A stretch of DNA of 64,000 nt from Nitrososphaera sp. (GCA_023250885.1 JAHEZV010000001.1:1-64000); one strand, 5' to 3'. Counted from the first letter of the stretch, positions 25,722 to 35,054 are shown. Notes: generated from the sequence alone by a model not told the origin. Numbers and translations: made by a program.

Positions 25722-26072
25722 ATGGATGGCGCCGGCACCGTCGCCCCCCCTCCTCGGGACGATGTGAACGTGCATGTGTGGTATCTCCTGTCCCGCCTCA
25801 GTTCCATTGTGGATCGCGATTGTGGAAGCGTTTGCCTGCGACCCTACCTCCACTGCGCCGGCAACCTTCCACGTGATTTCAAAGACTGCCATCGCGTCCT
25901 GCTCGCTCATGTCCTGGACCTTGGCATAATGTGACTTTGGGATTACAAGCGTGTGGCCCGCGGCAAGGGGAAAGGCGTCGAGAAGTGCAATCACCCTTTC
26001 ATTCTGCATTACTACCCTTGCAGGTATCCTGCCGCCGACGATCTTGCAAAAGATGCAGTTTTCGTCTTGCAT
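25644..26072 (-). CDS. HIT-family nucleotide hydrolase/transferase
   Basis: HIT proteins act on nucleotide-phosphate bonds, for example AMP-lysine or Ap4A. The 142-residue protein begins with the zinc-type CIFCKIVGGRIPA and carries the histidine triad in IPHMHVHIVPRR. The middle LDAFPLAAGHTLVIPKSHY is also typical. It resembles the Hint/protein kinase C inhibitor branch. Confidence 0.95.
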   Translation of the reverse strand: MQDENCIFCKIVGGRIPARVVMQNERVIALLDAFPLAAGHTLVIPKSHYAKVQDMSEQDAMAVFEITWKVAGAVEVGSQANASTIAIHNGTEAGQEIPHMHVHIVPRRGGDGAGAIHSMFKNRPKPSPQEMDSLRDKIANNL

Positions 26073-26100
26073 GGATGCCCTGCTTTATTTTGGTATATTA

Positions 26101-26500
26101 TCATTGCAGCGCGGGCAGAGTGAATGACAATGTCGCGCCCCCGCTCTCTGTTGTTTTCTCCCGATATCCTGCTGTCGTGGGCCTCTATGATGCTCTTTGA
26201 GATGAACAACCCAAGGCCCGTGCCCCTGGTGAATTTTGTGGCAAATTTCATCATCTCTTCGCAATGATCAACCTTGCTCTTGGTGATTTCTGTGATAAAC
26301 CTCACCGTCACTCCCCGGTTCTGGAGCCGGGCGTACCCTTCTGCCACCATTTTATTTGCCAGAATCACTAAGGGCCCGTTGACATCGATGCACAGGTTGA
26401 ATGTTTCTTGCACGCGATATAAAACCTGCAGAGACTTCCGTTCGATATCTTTTGCCCACTCCCTTACCTCTGTTTTTTCCTTGTCACAGATTAGTGTCAC
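26101..26500 (-). pseudogene. Decayed histidine kinase (internal deletion and frameshift)
   Basis: The start at 26500 reads like the N-terminus of thaumarchaeal sensor kinases (VQETFNLCIDVNGPLVILAN). After FITEITKSKVDHCEEMMKFA it jumps to the ATP-binding G box TGLGLFISKSIIEAH, with the dimerisation and most of the kinase core missing. Near 26150 a frameshift is needed to recover GATLSFTLPAL, the usual end of the HATPase domain, giving a TGA at 26101. The protein in the track (162 residues) instead runs on into the HIT gene. Confidence 0.7.
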
Positions 26501-26565
26501 GGTGTTCGAGGGTAAACGCAGGTATACCCATATAAAATCTGGCTAAAGATTACATATGACATTGG

Positions 26566-27981
26566 TCAGCTGCCAGGCTGCTGCGCGGGGCTTGGTGTGA
26601 GGCGCCCCAGTTTCGCCTTTGAAGCTACGAACTGGCCGACATCTTTGATAAAGGCGACCGAGGCAGTTCCTTTTTTGGCAACAATGCCGATTTTTTCTGG
26701 CGCAAAGTTATGCTTTTTCAAGTCTTCGATTACTAGGTCAACGAGATCCTTTGTAGCGACTATCAGGTGGCATCCGTTCACCGACGCTGTCGCGTTTTCA
26801 ACCAGAAATTCCTTGGTGGCAAATTTTGCGATCTCTTCATTTCTGACAGGGAGCTCGTTTACCAGCAGGTGCGAATTTGCAAGCTCAGCCAGCGAATTTA
26901 GCGCAAACACACCCCACGGTCCGACGGGATAGACTGCCGTGATGTGGGCGTTCTTGTCAAATGGAGCGCCAAAGTCAGGGCAATATTTCGCGATTATCTT
27001 GCCTAGTGCAAAGTGGGGCTCGCTCAGGTTCTTTACCGCCTCGTCCCTTGCCTTCGTAATGCCGGCGAATGATATGTTGTTTTGCTCGTACTTGATGATA
27101 TTTTCAGAGTCAATGCGTGCAAGCGTGTAGAGGCTCATGGCAGGCAGGCCGCCAAACTTGTTTGTAACTATAATTTCCATGCCTTCTTCTGTTTGGTCAT
27201 ACCTTGTGGGCAGCTCTTTTGTGGTGGTTGCCATCGCGCTTGTGCCGTAGAACAGCTTACCTATCTTGAGCGAGCTGTAATCCTCCATAGCAAGGTTGTA
27301 GCGCGAGGTGAACGCGTCGAGGTTGGACCTTATCCTGTCAAGAATCTCCTCCGACGGCGCGTCATAGACCGGAAACAGTTTGAACGATGACTGGACGCCA
27401 CAGCCAAGGAGGTTGAGCAATTCAATTGCAGACGTCATTGCAATATTGCTGTGAGCGTCCGCGTCTGGCGCCCTTGTCACGTCTGTGACCTGGGTGGCTG
27501 AAGTGACGCCAGGCATGTACCCTACCTTGTCGCCCCTGTGGAGCTCAATGTAGTCGAGCATCCCGAACTGCGCGTCAGGATGCTCTGTCAGAACTGCGGA
27601 CGCGCAGGACACCGATACCTTAGCGTTGAACGCTTTAAAGAAATTCTGCAGCGATTCCGACAGTAGTGGCGCGTATTCGCCGGCGCCGGTATGTACGCGA
27701 AACATCGCCAGCGCCCGCTTGACTTCGACTTCCTTGTCAAGCACCGGGTTTGTCAGGCTGTAGACGCGTCTTGTAAGTTCCGGCATCTTGCCGTCGATGT
27801 GGTAGAACGAGTCAAACCATGAAGGAGAAACCTTGATGCTGCTCCGCTTGACATCTGCGAGCGCGCTTTTCATGATATGGCTATCGACTTCGTTAGAGCA
27901 GGTCGGAATCCACCGGAGTGGGTCAAATCCGAGTTTCCTGTATTGATCGACATGTTCCCAAAAATTATCAGACAACCACAA
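26566..27981 (-). CDS. SelD-like (AIR-synthase-related) protein, possible sulfur metabolism
   Basis: The 471-residue protein resembles archaeal proteins annotated as SelD-related putative sulfur-metabolism proteins with an AIR-synthase-like fold. Blocks noted are LDYIELHRGDKVGYMPGVTS, DAHSNIAMTSAIELLNLLGC and SLYTLARIDSENIIKYEQ. It is divergent from cysH-sat, sharing an intergenic region, which supports a sulfur role. The residue set of true selenophosphate synthetase (Cys/Sec near the N-terminus in a GGC motif) is not evident. My family assignment is from memory and moderate. Confidence 0.5.
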   Translation of the reverse strand: MWLSDNFWEHVDQYRKLGFDPLRWIPTCSNEVDSHIMKSALADVKRSSIKVSPSWFDSFYHIDGKMPELTRRVYSLTNPVLDKEVEVKRALAMFRVHTGAGEYAPLLSESLQNFFKAFNAKVSVSCASAVLTEHPDAQFGMLDYIELHRGDKVGYMPGVTSATQVTDVTRAPDADAHSNIAMTSAIELLNLLGCGVQSSFKLFPVYDAPSEEILDRIRSNLDAFTSRYNLAMEDYSSLKIGKLFYGTSAMATTTKELPTRYDQTEEGMEIIVTNKFGGLPAMSLYTLARIDSENIIKYEQNNISFAGITKARDEAVKNLSEPHFALGKIIAKYCPDFGAPFDKNAHITAVYPVGPWGVFALNSLAELANSHLLVNELPVRNEEIAKFATKEFLVENATASVNGCHLIVATKDLVDLVIEDLKKHNFAPEKIGIVAKKGTASVAFIKDVGQFVASKAKLGRLTPSPAQQPGS

Positions 27982-28078
27982 TCTCTCCTAGCAATCACTA
28001 TAGTTAATAGATGAATTTACATGATATATAGAAAATACTGCTTAATAAACAACTTCTTTTATCGCCTCATGACCTTCC

Positions 28079-28122
28079 GAGAATTTCGAGAACTATTATA
28101 AGGAGATTCGATCTCCATTCTC
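28079..28122 (+). promoter_or_regulatory. Nested palindrome at the cysH-sat promoter
   Basis: GGAGAT-TCG-ATCTCC (28102-28116) is a perfect palindrome, flanked by an outer pair GAGAAT (28079) and ATTCTC (28117-28122). A TATA-like CTATTATAAGG lies inside (about 28093-28103). The palindrome falls between TATA and the likely start site, since the ATG is at 28125. This is a good place for a sulfur-responsive repressor to act. Confidence 0.5.
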
Positions 28123-28124
28123 AC

Positions 28125-28862
28125 ATGAAACTTACGCCGGTTCAGCTTGAAAAGCTTGCAGACGAATTTGAGGCAAAGTCGGCCCAAGATGTATTGAAGT
28201 GGGCTCTTGACACTTTTGGCGCAAAGATTGGCCTTGCGTCAAGCTTCGGTGCAGAGGATGTTGTCATTATTGACATGATGACCAAGATTGACAGGAAAAA
28301 GACGAAGGTCTTTACGCTTGAAACAGGAAGGCTCAACCAAGAAACTTATGACGTGATGGACGCAATCCGCGCAAGGTACGGTATCCAGATCGAAGCATAT
28401 TTTCCCGACCAGAAAGAAGTAGAAGAAATGATCAGGTCAAAGGGCATGAACCTGATGTACGAGAGCGTGGAAAACCGCAAGATGTGCTGCGAGATAAGGA
28501 AGGTGCACCCTCTAAACCGCGCGCTAGCTACCCTTGACGGCTGGATAACCGGTCTGCGTAGGGACCAGGTGGCGACAAGATCCACTACGAAAAAGATCGA
28601 GCTTGACGCAGCGCATGGCGGCATAATAAAATTGAACCCGATAGCAGACTGGGGTTCCGACAGGGTCTGGGACTATATCCACAAAAACAACATCCCATAC
28701 AACGCACTGCACGACAAGGGATTCCCGAGCATTGGCTGCGAGCCGTGCACAAGGGCGGTGCAGCCAGGCGAGGACCCAAGAGCAGGAAGATGGTGGTGGG
28801 AGAATGCAGCTGCTAAAGAGTGTGGTCTTCATTTTGACCCGACGAAAAAGCAACACCAGTGA
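28125..28862 (+). CDS. cysH: Adenylylsulfate/phosphoadenylylsulfate reductase
   Basis: The enzyme reduces activated sulfate to sulfite. The 245-residue PP-loop-fold protein has LASSFGAEDVVIIDM, ETGRLNQETYDVMD, and the paired cysteines of a [4Fe-4S] cluster in NRKMCCEIRKV and GCEPCTRAVQPGE. The double-cysteine plus CxxC pattern marks APS-type (or dual) reductases rather than cluster-free PAPS reductases. The nucleophilic cysteine in KECGLHF is present near the C-terminus. Sat follows four bases later. Confidence 0.95.
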   Translation: MKLTPVQLEKLADEFEAKSAQDVLKWALDTFGAKIGLASSFGAEDVVIIDMMTKIDRKKTKVFTLETGRLNQETYDVMDAIRARYGIQIEAYFPDQKEVEEMIRSKGMNLMYESVENRKMCCEIRKVHPLNRALATLDGWITGLRRDQVATRSTTKKIELDAAHGGIIKLNPIADWGSDRVWDYIHKNNIPYNALHDKGFPSIGCEPCTRAVQPGEDPRAGRWWWENAAAKECGLHFDPTKKQHQ

Positions 28863-28868
28863 TGCTTG

Positions 28869-30008
28869 ATGGTCGGCTCAATCCCGCTGCCTCATGGTGG
28901 CAGGCTCGTAAACAGGTTTTTAGTTTCTGACAAAAAGACCGATGGCATGTTCACCATTTCTGTAAATGGCGATCTGCGGAATGACATAGAAAACATCGCA
29001 GACGGCGTCTTTAGCCCGCTTGAGGGGTTCGTGGTCGAGCGGGACTTCCAGAGCATCGTGAAAACCGGCAGGCTGGAAAATGGGCTTGCATGGACGGTAC
29101 CGATAGTCCTCGATGTTGACGATCCGACGGCGGCGAAGATGAAGGACGCGGGGCAGGTCGCGCTGACAACCGGCAGCGACAGATTCGCGATTCTGCATGT
29201 TGAAGAGACGTATTCGTTTAACAAGCTTGCAGCTGCAAAGGCGGTTTACCAGACAGAAGATATCAAGCACCCAGGCGTTGACAAGATGGTCAACATGAAA
29301 AACAGGCTAGTCGGCGGCAGGGTTGATGTTGTAAAGCGGATAAAGCAGTCGCCGCTGCGCAAGTATAGAATGATTCCAGCAGAGACTCGAGCGGAAATCT
29401 CGCGAAAAGGGTGGAAATCCGTAGTTGGATTCCAGACAAGGAATGTCCCCCACGTCGCCCACGAAATGCTCCAAAAAGCTGCGCTCAACCTCTACGACGG
29501 GCTGTTTGTCAACCCTCTGATAGGCAAGAAAAAGCAGGGCGACTTTAAGGACGAGGTGATCCTTGCTGCCTACGTGGCCCTGATCGACAATTACTACCCA
29601 AAAGATAGGGCGATGTTCGTGACTCTTCACACAGAGATGCGCTACGCCGGCCCAAAGGAAGCCATCCACCACGCGATAATGAGGAAGAATTTTGGCTGTT
29701 CGCACTTTATAGTGGGGCGCGACCACGCGGGGGTTGGCAACTATTATCACCCCTTTGCCGCGCACGAGATATTCAAGGGCTATGCTGACCTTGAAATACA
29801 TCCGGTGTTCTTTCCCGCGTTCTATTATTGCAAAAAATGCCTGAGCTACGCCAACGAAAGGAATTGTCCCCACGGCCTTGAGTTCAGGGAAGAGCTGAGC
29901 GGCACCAAGATGAGGAACATGGTAAGCACGGGCGAGATTCCGCCGGAGCACCTAATGAGGCCCGAGGTAGCAAAAATGATTATCTCATTCAACGAGCCGT
30001 TCGTGTAG
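28869..30008 (+). CDS. sat: Sulfate adenylyltransferase (ATP sulfurylase)
   Basis: Sat activates sulfate with ATP to APS, the substrate of CysH. The ATG at 28869 (MVGSIPLPHGGRLVN) is preferred to the TTG used by the track. Motifs are GFQTRNVPHVAHE (QxRN and HxxH) and VGRDHAG. A zinc-binding Cys set lies near the end (YYCKKCLSYANERNCPHG), as in archaeal/bacterial homomeric Sat. At 379 residues the C-terminal APS-kinase domain is absent. Confidence 0.97.
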   Translation: MVGSIPLPHGGRLVNRFLVSDKKTDGMFTISVNGDLRNDIENIADGVFSPLEGFVVERDFQSIVKTGRLENGLAWTVPIVLDVDDPTAAKMKDAGQVALTTGSDRFAILHVEETYSFNKLAAAKAVYQTEDIKHPGVDKMVNMKNRLVGGRVDVVKRIKQSPLRKYRMIPAETRAEISRKGWKSVVGFQTRNVPHVAHEMLQKAALNLYDGLFVNPLIGKKKQGDFKDEVILAAYVALIDNYYPKDRAMFVTLHTEMRYAGPKEAIHHAIMRKNFGCSHFIVGRDHAGVGNYYHPFAAHEIFKGYADLEIHPVFFPAFYYCKKCLSYANERNCPHGLEFREELSGTKMRNMVSTGEIPPEHLMRPEVAKMIISFNEPFV

Positions 30009-30458
30009 CAAGTTACTACTCTAATTTTTACAGAACGCTACGCTTAGCTTTGCCTCACAAGCGCAAAAAACAATCAAGAGGCAGGGGTAATCGTAAATCT
30101 GCCACTGCTCGTTGTTATTCTTGTGGCGCTTATCGCCATTTCAGCCCTCTCAACACTTCTTGCCTATAGTTGTCCCCATAGCACGCGGGTCTGTCTTGAG
30201 CTTGTCACAACGTAAGAACTCAAGGGAGGGGGAACGCCGCCTGACTCCAGAGATGGACAGCGCCACGCTTGGTTACAGACCCCACTCGTTCGCTGTTTAC
30301 AGGCCGGAAACGCTCCAAATCGCTCGTAACTCCCTTACTGATAGTGGCAGACGCAGGAATAGCCTGCTTTTCTCTGGACCGGAAGAGAAAGGCTGTATGA
30401 AATTATTTCAACTGACACAGCTTTATAACGACAATCAGGGAGCTTTTGTCACCTGACG
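30009..30458. other. Intergenic region, possible membrane-protein remnant, no secure gene
   Basis: About 450 bases without a gene I would defend. The frame listed at 30112..30456 has no family features and a poor composition. In another frame a strongly hydrophobic segment (LPLLVVILVALIAISALST) is visible at about 30090-30165 but has no start codon. It may be the relic of a small membrane protein. Confidence 0.3.
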
Positions 30459-31211
30459 ATGATCGCCGGTATTGATTTTGAACTGATACGCATCTTGCTT
30501 GCGGCAGGGATGCTTGGAAGCGCCTCCTTTCTCGACATACGCAGGCGCGAAGTCAGCGACATGCTGTGGGTGTTCTTTGGCATTGTAGCACTGGTGGTTT
30601 ACGCGCTCGAGTTTGCCTGTGGAGGAACCTTCGACCTGCTCACCACGGCAGTCCCCATTTTGATTGCGGCGGGAGTCGCGCTCGGCGTTTACAAATCCGG
30701 CCTTTTTGGCGGCGCGGACGCGCTAGCCCTCATCACGCTGGCAGTCATCCTGCCTACCATTAGCGGAGGAATTGCAGAAAAAATACTGCCGATAGGCAGC
30801 GCATTTCTGCTGCATCCAATAGTCCCTCTTGTCGTGCTTTCTAACGCGGTCATACTTTCGCTGTCTCTCATAGGCTTCAACCTAGCAAGCAACACGGCGT
30901 ATGCGTCGAAAAACCCGGGCAAGCTATTTGAGGGGCTCGAGCACGAGTCGATGGGCAGAAAGATTGTCGCAGTCGCGATAGGCTACAAGACTGGCAGCAG
31001 GCCGAGCTACGCTTTCCCTATCGAACGGTTTGTGGACGGCAGGCGCCAGTTCAGCTTTGCCCCCAAAACCGCCGAGACTGCAGAATACGAGTCTAGGCTG
31101 AACGTGTGGGTTACAAGAGGAACGCCATTTCTCGCATTCATGCTGGCGGGCTTTGTCGCCATGCTTTTTGTTGGAGACATAGCTGCCGTCGTCATGAGGT
31201 TGCAGTTCTAG
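30459..31211 (+). CDS. A24-type prepilin/preflagellin peptidase
   Basis: This membrane aspartic protease would cut class III signal peptides of archaeal pilins or archaellins. The first catalytic aspartate is in FLDIRRREVSD and the second in GLFGGADALAL (GxxD variant). The 250-residue protein has six or so membrane helices and a cytosolic insertion (about residues 150-210). No pilin genes are adjacent. Family members include FlaK/PibD. Confidence 0.87.
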   Translation: MIAGIDFELIRILLAAGMLGSASFLDIRRREVSDMLWVFFGIVALVVYALEFACGGTFDLLTTAVPILIAAGVALGVYKSGLFGGADALALITLAVILPTISGGIAEKILPIGSAFLLHPIVPLVVLSNAVILSLSLIGFNLASNTAYASKNPGKLFEGLEHESMGRKIVAVAIGYKTGSRPSYAFPIERFVDGRRQFSFAPKTAETAEYESRLNVWVTRGTPFLAFMLAGFVAMLFVGDIAAVVMRLQF

Positions 31212-31260
31212 CCGCTGCATGCAATCATGCAGTTACCTACTTAGCAAGTTAAGGGTACAT

Positions 31261-31270
31261 CTTTATATGT
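31261..31270 (+). promoter_or_regulatory. TATA-like element of the 64-residue RHH-like gene
   Basis: CTTTATATGT lies about 30 bases upstream of the TTG start at 31301. An in-frame TGA 21 bases upstream of the TTG excludes a much longer N-terminus. Confidence 0.45.
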
Positions 31271-31300
31271 ATCCTGTTTTGATACAGGCTTGACCACAAC

Positions 31301-31495
31301 TTGGCAGTTATAAACGCTAAGGTCGACGACAGCTTGGTCAAGGAATTTCGCCACGTCATATACGAAAGGCATGGCCTGAAAAAGGGCGATTTCAAGAATG
31401 CGCTTGAGGAGGCGATGCTTGACTACATCCGCAAGTATTCTGCTGAAAAGGCAAGTGGCAGCAAGAAAGAAAGCATTGCTCCCGTGCAGTACTAA
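31301..31495 (+). CDS. Small DNA-binding-like protein (ribbon-helix-helix-like, 64 aa)
   Basis: The TTG start gives MAVINAKVDDSLVKEFRHVI. A beta-strand like segment followed by two helices (DSLVKEFRHVIYERHGLKKG and NALEEAMLDYIRKY) resembles ribbon-helix-helix proteins such as CopG. The tail is charged and serine-rich. Such proteins usually bind operators as dimers. The gene is convergent with the large surface protein gene. Confidence 0.65.
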   Translation: MAVINAKVDDSLVKEFRHVIYERHGLKKGDFKNALEEAMLDYIRKYSAEKASGSKKESIAPVQY

Positions 31496-31518
31496 GGCGC
31501 CGGCCCGATATCCAGCTT

Positions 31519-31558
31519 TTGTACTACGTTTCTTCCTCTTGTACTAGGTTTCTTCCTC
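31519..31558. repeat. Tandem 20-bp duplication at the end of the surface protein gene
   Basis: TTGTACTACGTTTCTTCCTC (31519-31538) and TTGTACTAGGTTTCTTCCTC (31539-31558) are adjacent copies that differ at one base. The second copy contains the stop codon of the large surface protein gene (minus strand TAG at 31544-31546), and the first also contains a TAG in the same register. The slippage may have shifted or duplicated the terminus. Confidence 0.65.
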
Positions 31559-34558
31559 TTCTTCGTCTTCTATTGTATCTTCGATTGTTTTTGCCGGTGC
31601 TTCCTCTGTCACGTCTTCGGTTGTCTCCAGCTCTTCAACAAGTGGCTCATTTTCTTCAGGATCCTTCGGCTTCTTTAGCATGTAGAGGCCGCTCCCTACG
31701 GCTACAATTCCTCCGAGCACGACATATCCTGCCCATGAAGGAAGTCCGACAAACGCGCCGCCAATCACCGGTATTGCCGGAAGGACAGCGATTGACTCGT
31801 CGGCTTCGAAAACTTTGCTATCCCGCGACGGTTGGTATCCATCCTTGTACCCGGTGACCATGATCGTAAGAAGGTCGGACTCACCTGTCTTTATCGGTGT
31901 ATAGACAAAAGATGCGGTACCACTTGAATCAGTGGTTAATGTTGACACCAGCATCAAGCCCTGCGGCCCTGTATCTTCCACTTGCACCTCAACATCAGGA
32001 ATTGGCATCCCGTTAGCATCAACCACGGACACTTGCATGGAAGCAGGCTGGTTGTACGCCAGTTTGGTCATTCCATTATCTACCAAAACGGCCCTCATTT
32101 CTTTCTGAAACAACCCAACCACCACTTCTTTTGATATTCTAGTTGGCTTGAAGCCATCTTTTAGTACCGTCGCATCTACAGTGAATGTTCCAGGACTGTC
32201 CGATAACACCTGAGTGGTAGATGTGTAGGAATTGCCAACAGACTTGAAATTTGTTGCGTCGCCCACTAGTTGTAGGGTTGAAGACGTACCCCATTCTATG
32301 CTTGCCCCTTGTATCGGTGTTGATACTGTCATCTCTGTGGGAACCGACGAGGAGAATTTGCTTGGGCCTATGAATGATGCTGGCAGTTCTACCAGTATCG
32401 GTGTCAATATAGCTGATGATGACTGCAGGCCATCGGCTGTGCCATATATTGTGAAGTTGTCTGCCCTTCCAAATGTCGCGACGCTAAAGCTGGCAAATGA
32501 TTTGCCTTTAGGTATAGTCACCACAGAAGCGGGAAGAACACCAGAAGGAGATGATGAAGAGAGTTTGATCACAAAATCGTCTGGTGCAAGGACCGGATTC
32601 CCGGAGACATCCCTAAGTTGAACGATACCGATAGGATGAGCCTGGCTAAACGCTACTGTGCTGTTAAAGGCGAGCAATATTTTGCTAGTAGTGCCGGTAT
32701 GGAAGAGGAGATGCATAGCTGAGGTTTTCTCCAGACTCGAATCTGCATTCACTCCTACTGGAACCGCACCTATTTCTTCAATTTTATTTTCTTCCACCAT
32801 GTTACCGGTCTTTAGAGAGTCAGAATTGACGCGTAGGCTCGCAAAACTTGTTCCAGGATTGATTTCAGTCAGCTCGTTTACTGGTTTTATCAGATACTTT
32901 ACCCCTTGCTCAGAATTTGAAGGCCTTCCTGCTGGATCAAGCGTGAGAAGAAAAAGATCCGTATACCCGGAGCGATCAAACAGTACTCTGTACTTTCCAT
33001 CTGATGCAACGCCGGCAGGTGAAAAGATCTTTGTCTGTGTCGGATTCAAGCCTCCTGTGATTGAGATCGCGTTTGAGGCAACAGCAACGTTTGCTAATGA
33101 CGCTGAAAATTCGACAGAATCAGCTTGGCGTCCGCTAGATATCGTAGCAGTTCCATATGAACTACCAGAAGCAATTGAGCCTGGGTTGACGACCTTTGCA
33201 GCTAGATTATCACCTGATACTATGTTTAGGTTGCCCTGGCTCTGGCTAAAGATCGATACAGACTCTATTGGATAGAGCTCGCCATCTACTAGATCATCGA
33301 TTGCCATATGATCTTCATCATTGATCTCACCGTCATTGTTAGTGTCTTGGTCACATGGGAACTCGCCATCAAAGTCTAAATCATCACAGTCTCTTTCTAT
33401 TGCATTTAACTGATAGACAACTATTGATTCTGCCTCGCTTGGCATATTTCCAACAGTGAATACCTTGAGCGCTTTATCAACCGCCTTTGGGTGTGATGTG
33501 TCAAGGGAGTCTTCGAGCACTTCAAATGATGCTGTGCTTGCGCCAAGACCAGATGCTGACGCACCTACTGTAACCATCTGGCTATTGTAAAAGTTCATGT
33601 ATTGCCTTGTGTAAAACCCGAATTCGCCCTTCTTTATGATTGCAGGTGTGTCGCTGATGCCGGTGAGCTGGTATGCGCTTGAAAAGAGATCGAGCTCAGT
33701 GTCTTGCGCCGCAAGGGTAGGCTGCCCTGCGGCATCGACAACCCCAACAAAGATGTCGATCGTATGTTCATTCAGGCCCACTTTATCAGGAAAGACATTA
33801 ACCTTTAGCGAAACGGGGAGCGTCTGGGAGATTTGGATATTGATTACCGTGTTCAAGAGCTTGCCTGCATCACCGCTCTGGGCTGCAGCTTTGATAAAGG
33901 CGTTGCCCGATTTTTCAAGTGTTTTTATTGTACCAATCGCGTAGTAGCTCCCTTTCTTTATCACAAGGGCATCAGATCCCAGCTGCATGAGTGAGTGTTC
34001 GTAATTGAATTTGACCGTAATGTCTTGGGGTGCCTGTAGAATACTGCCATTGTTCTCGAGGAACACCGAGAATGGCATTTCTGAAAGCACCTGCATCTTG
34101 TCGGATGCCGGATTGATAACAAGGTCTACATCCTCCGCGGGGTTTGTTGTGTCGACTACTCTGAAGGTTCTGCTGGCCTGCTGGTTGCCATACTGCGCAG
34201 ATATTTCTGTCTCTCCTGCCAAATCGCCTACCTCTATTTCAAACTGGGCATAGTCACTGCCTGAAGGAATTACCACTCTCGAAGGCACGAATGCGATTGA
34301 AGCGTCACTTGAGAGCAGCTCGACTCCCAGATTGCTTGGTGCAAGGACCGGCTCACCAGTGCTGTTTGACACTAGTCTCACGTAGGCAATTGGATATTTC
34401 GCTGCGCCTGTCTCGACTATAGACGGGGTGAGGCTCAAATCCAGGCGAAAGTCAGCGCCAAGCGCCATCGCTGGCAGCGAGTGTGACTGGACAAAAATGA
34501 TGAATGATAATACTGCAAAGCAGACCAATGTACAAATCAATCTAACTATCTTTCTCAA
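31544..34558 (-). CDS. Large secreted, membrane-anchored surface protein with Ig-like repeats and a calcium-binding-like segment
   Basis: The 1004-residue protein has a signal peptide (MRKIVRLICTLVCFAVLSFI). It then has repeated beta-sandwich-like units with recurring phrases such as PSRVVIPSGSDYAQFE, ITVKFNYEHSLMQLG, and VVTIPKGKSFASFSVATFG. Near residues 385-425 is an Asp/Asn-rich region (DLDFDGEFPCDQDTNNDGE) like thrombospondin type 3 or dockerin calcium loops. Toward the end VVDANGMPIPDVEVQVEDTG is a Big-1/carboxypeptidase-regulatory-like domain. A membrane helix (AGYVVLGGIVAVGSGLYML) and an acidic cytoplasmic tail close the protein. It is probably an adhesin or cell-surface protein; S-layer identity is not supported. 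Confidence 0.85.
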   Translation of the reverse strand: MRKIVRLICTLVCFAVLSFIIFVQSHSLPAMALGADFRLDLSLTPSIVETGAAKYPIAYVRLVSNSTGEPVLAPSNLGVELLSSDASIAFVPSRVVIPSGSDYAQFEIEVGDLAGETEISAQYGNQQASRTFRVVDTTNPAEDVDLVINPASDKMQVLSEMPFSVFLENNGSILQAPQDITVKFNYEHSLMQLGSDALVIKKGSYYAIGTIKTLEKSGNAFIKAAAQSGDAGKLLNTVINIQISQTLPVSLKVNVFPDKVGLNEHTIDIFVGVVDAAGQPTLAAQDTELDLFSSAYQLTGISDTPAIIKKGEFGFYTRQYMNFYNSQMVTVGASASGLGASTASFEVLEDSLDTSHPKAVDKALKVFTVGNMPSEAESIVVYQLNAIERDCDDLDFDGEFPCDQDTNNDGEINDEDHMAIDDLVDGELYPIESVSIFSQSQGNLNIVSGDNLAAKVVNPGSIASGSSYGTATISSGRQADSVEFSASLANVAVASNAISITGGLNPTQTKIFSPAGVASDGKYRVLFDRSGYTDLFLLTLDPAGRPSNSEQGVKYLIKPVNELTEINPGTSFASLRVNSDSLKTGNMVEENKIEEIGAVPVGVNADSSLEKTSAMHLLFHTGTTSKILLAFNSTVAFSQAHPIGIVQLRDVSGNPVLAPDDFVIKLSSSSPSGVLPASVVTIPKGKSFASFSVATFGRADNFTIYGTADGLQSSSAILTPILVELPASFIGPSKFSSSVPTEMTVSTPIQGASIEWGTSSTLQLVGDATNFKSVGNSYTSTTQVLSDSPGTFTVDATVLKDGFKPTRISKEVVVGLFQKEMRAVLVDNGMTKLAYNQPASMQVSVVDANGMPIPDVEVQVEDTGPQGLMLVSTLTTDSSGTASFVYTPIKTGESDLLTIMVTGYKDGYQPSRDSKVFEADESIAVLPAIPVIGGAFVGLPSWAGYVVLGGIVAVGSGLYMLKKPKDPEENEPLVEELETTEDVTEEAPAKTIEDTIEDEEEEET

Positions 34559-34733
34559 ACTCTTCTACCCGTATCTCCCCTAGATCGTGTTCACTTGCCT
34601 ATTGTAGCTTAGTCTGTAGGTGAGCTATACAGACACGATAACATTAACAAAACACGCAAAAGTAGATGAAGATCGAAGGCGGACCCAGACCATACTTGTG
34701 CAGATCACGAGAAATCAGCCAGAAACTGGTCGG

Positions 34734-35054
34734 TTATGTTGTGAGCAGTGGCACTTTTTCGTTGTGGTAATTCTCAGTTATGAGTTCGCTCATGCGTGAA
34801 TAGCAGGCGAGGAATTCTCTTCCCTTTTCTGTCGTCCTGTACACGAACGTGCCCTCTGCAACAGCCTGAGCGATCAATCCCTTGCCCAATAGCTGGTTCA
34901 GGTAGTGGAGTATCTGCTCGTAGCTCAGGTTTGCCCTGTACATGATGTGCGTCTTCTTTATCCCCGCTGTGGAGAGGGACAGGACATCTGCCATTATCTC
35001 GATCTTGCCCCTGTTGTTCTTGCGTTCAGACATAGGGTTGTCAAAGTCTTCCAA
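34734..35054 (-). CDS. Winged-helix transcriptional regulator
   Basis: The 106-residue protein has a wHTH typical of thaumarchaea (TAGIKKTHIMYRANLSYEQI, then LNQLLGKGLIAQ) followed by the wing (TFVYRTTEKGREFLACY). These proteins are numerous in Nitrososphaera. The gene is 120 bases downstream of a decayed secreted-protein gene on the same strand. Its target is unknown. Confidence 0.88.
   Translation of the reverse strand: MEDFDNPMSERKNNRGKIEIMADVLSLSTAGIKKTHIMYRANLSYEQILHYLNQLLGKGLIAQAVAEGTFVYRTTEKGREFLACYSRMSELITENYHNEKVPLLTT

Noticed and set aside
30112-30456. Plus-strand ORF of 114 aa after sat
   Set aside because: No motifs and poor composition; the best explanation is random open frame, perhaps over a relic.
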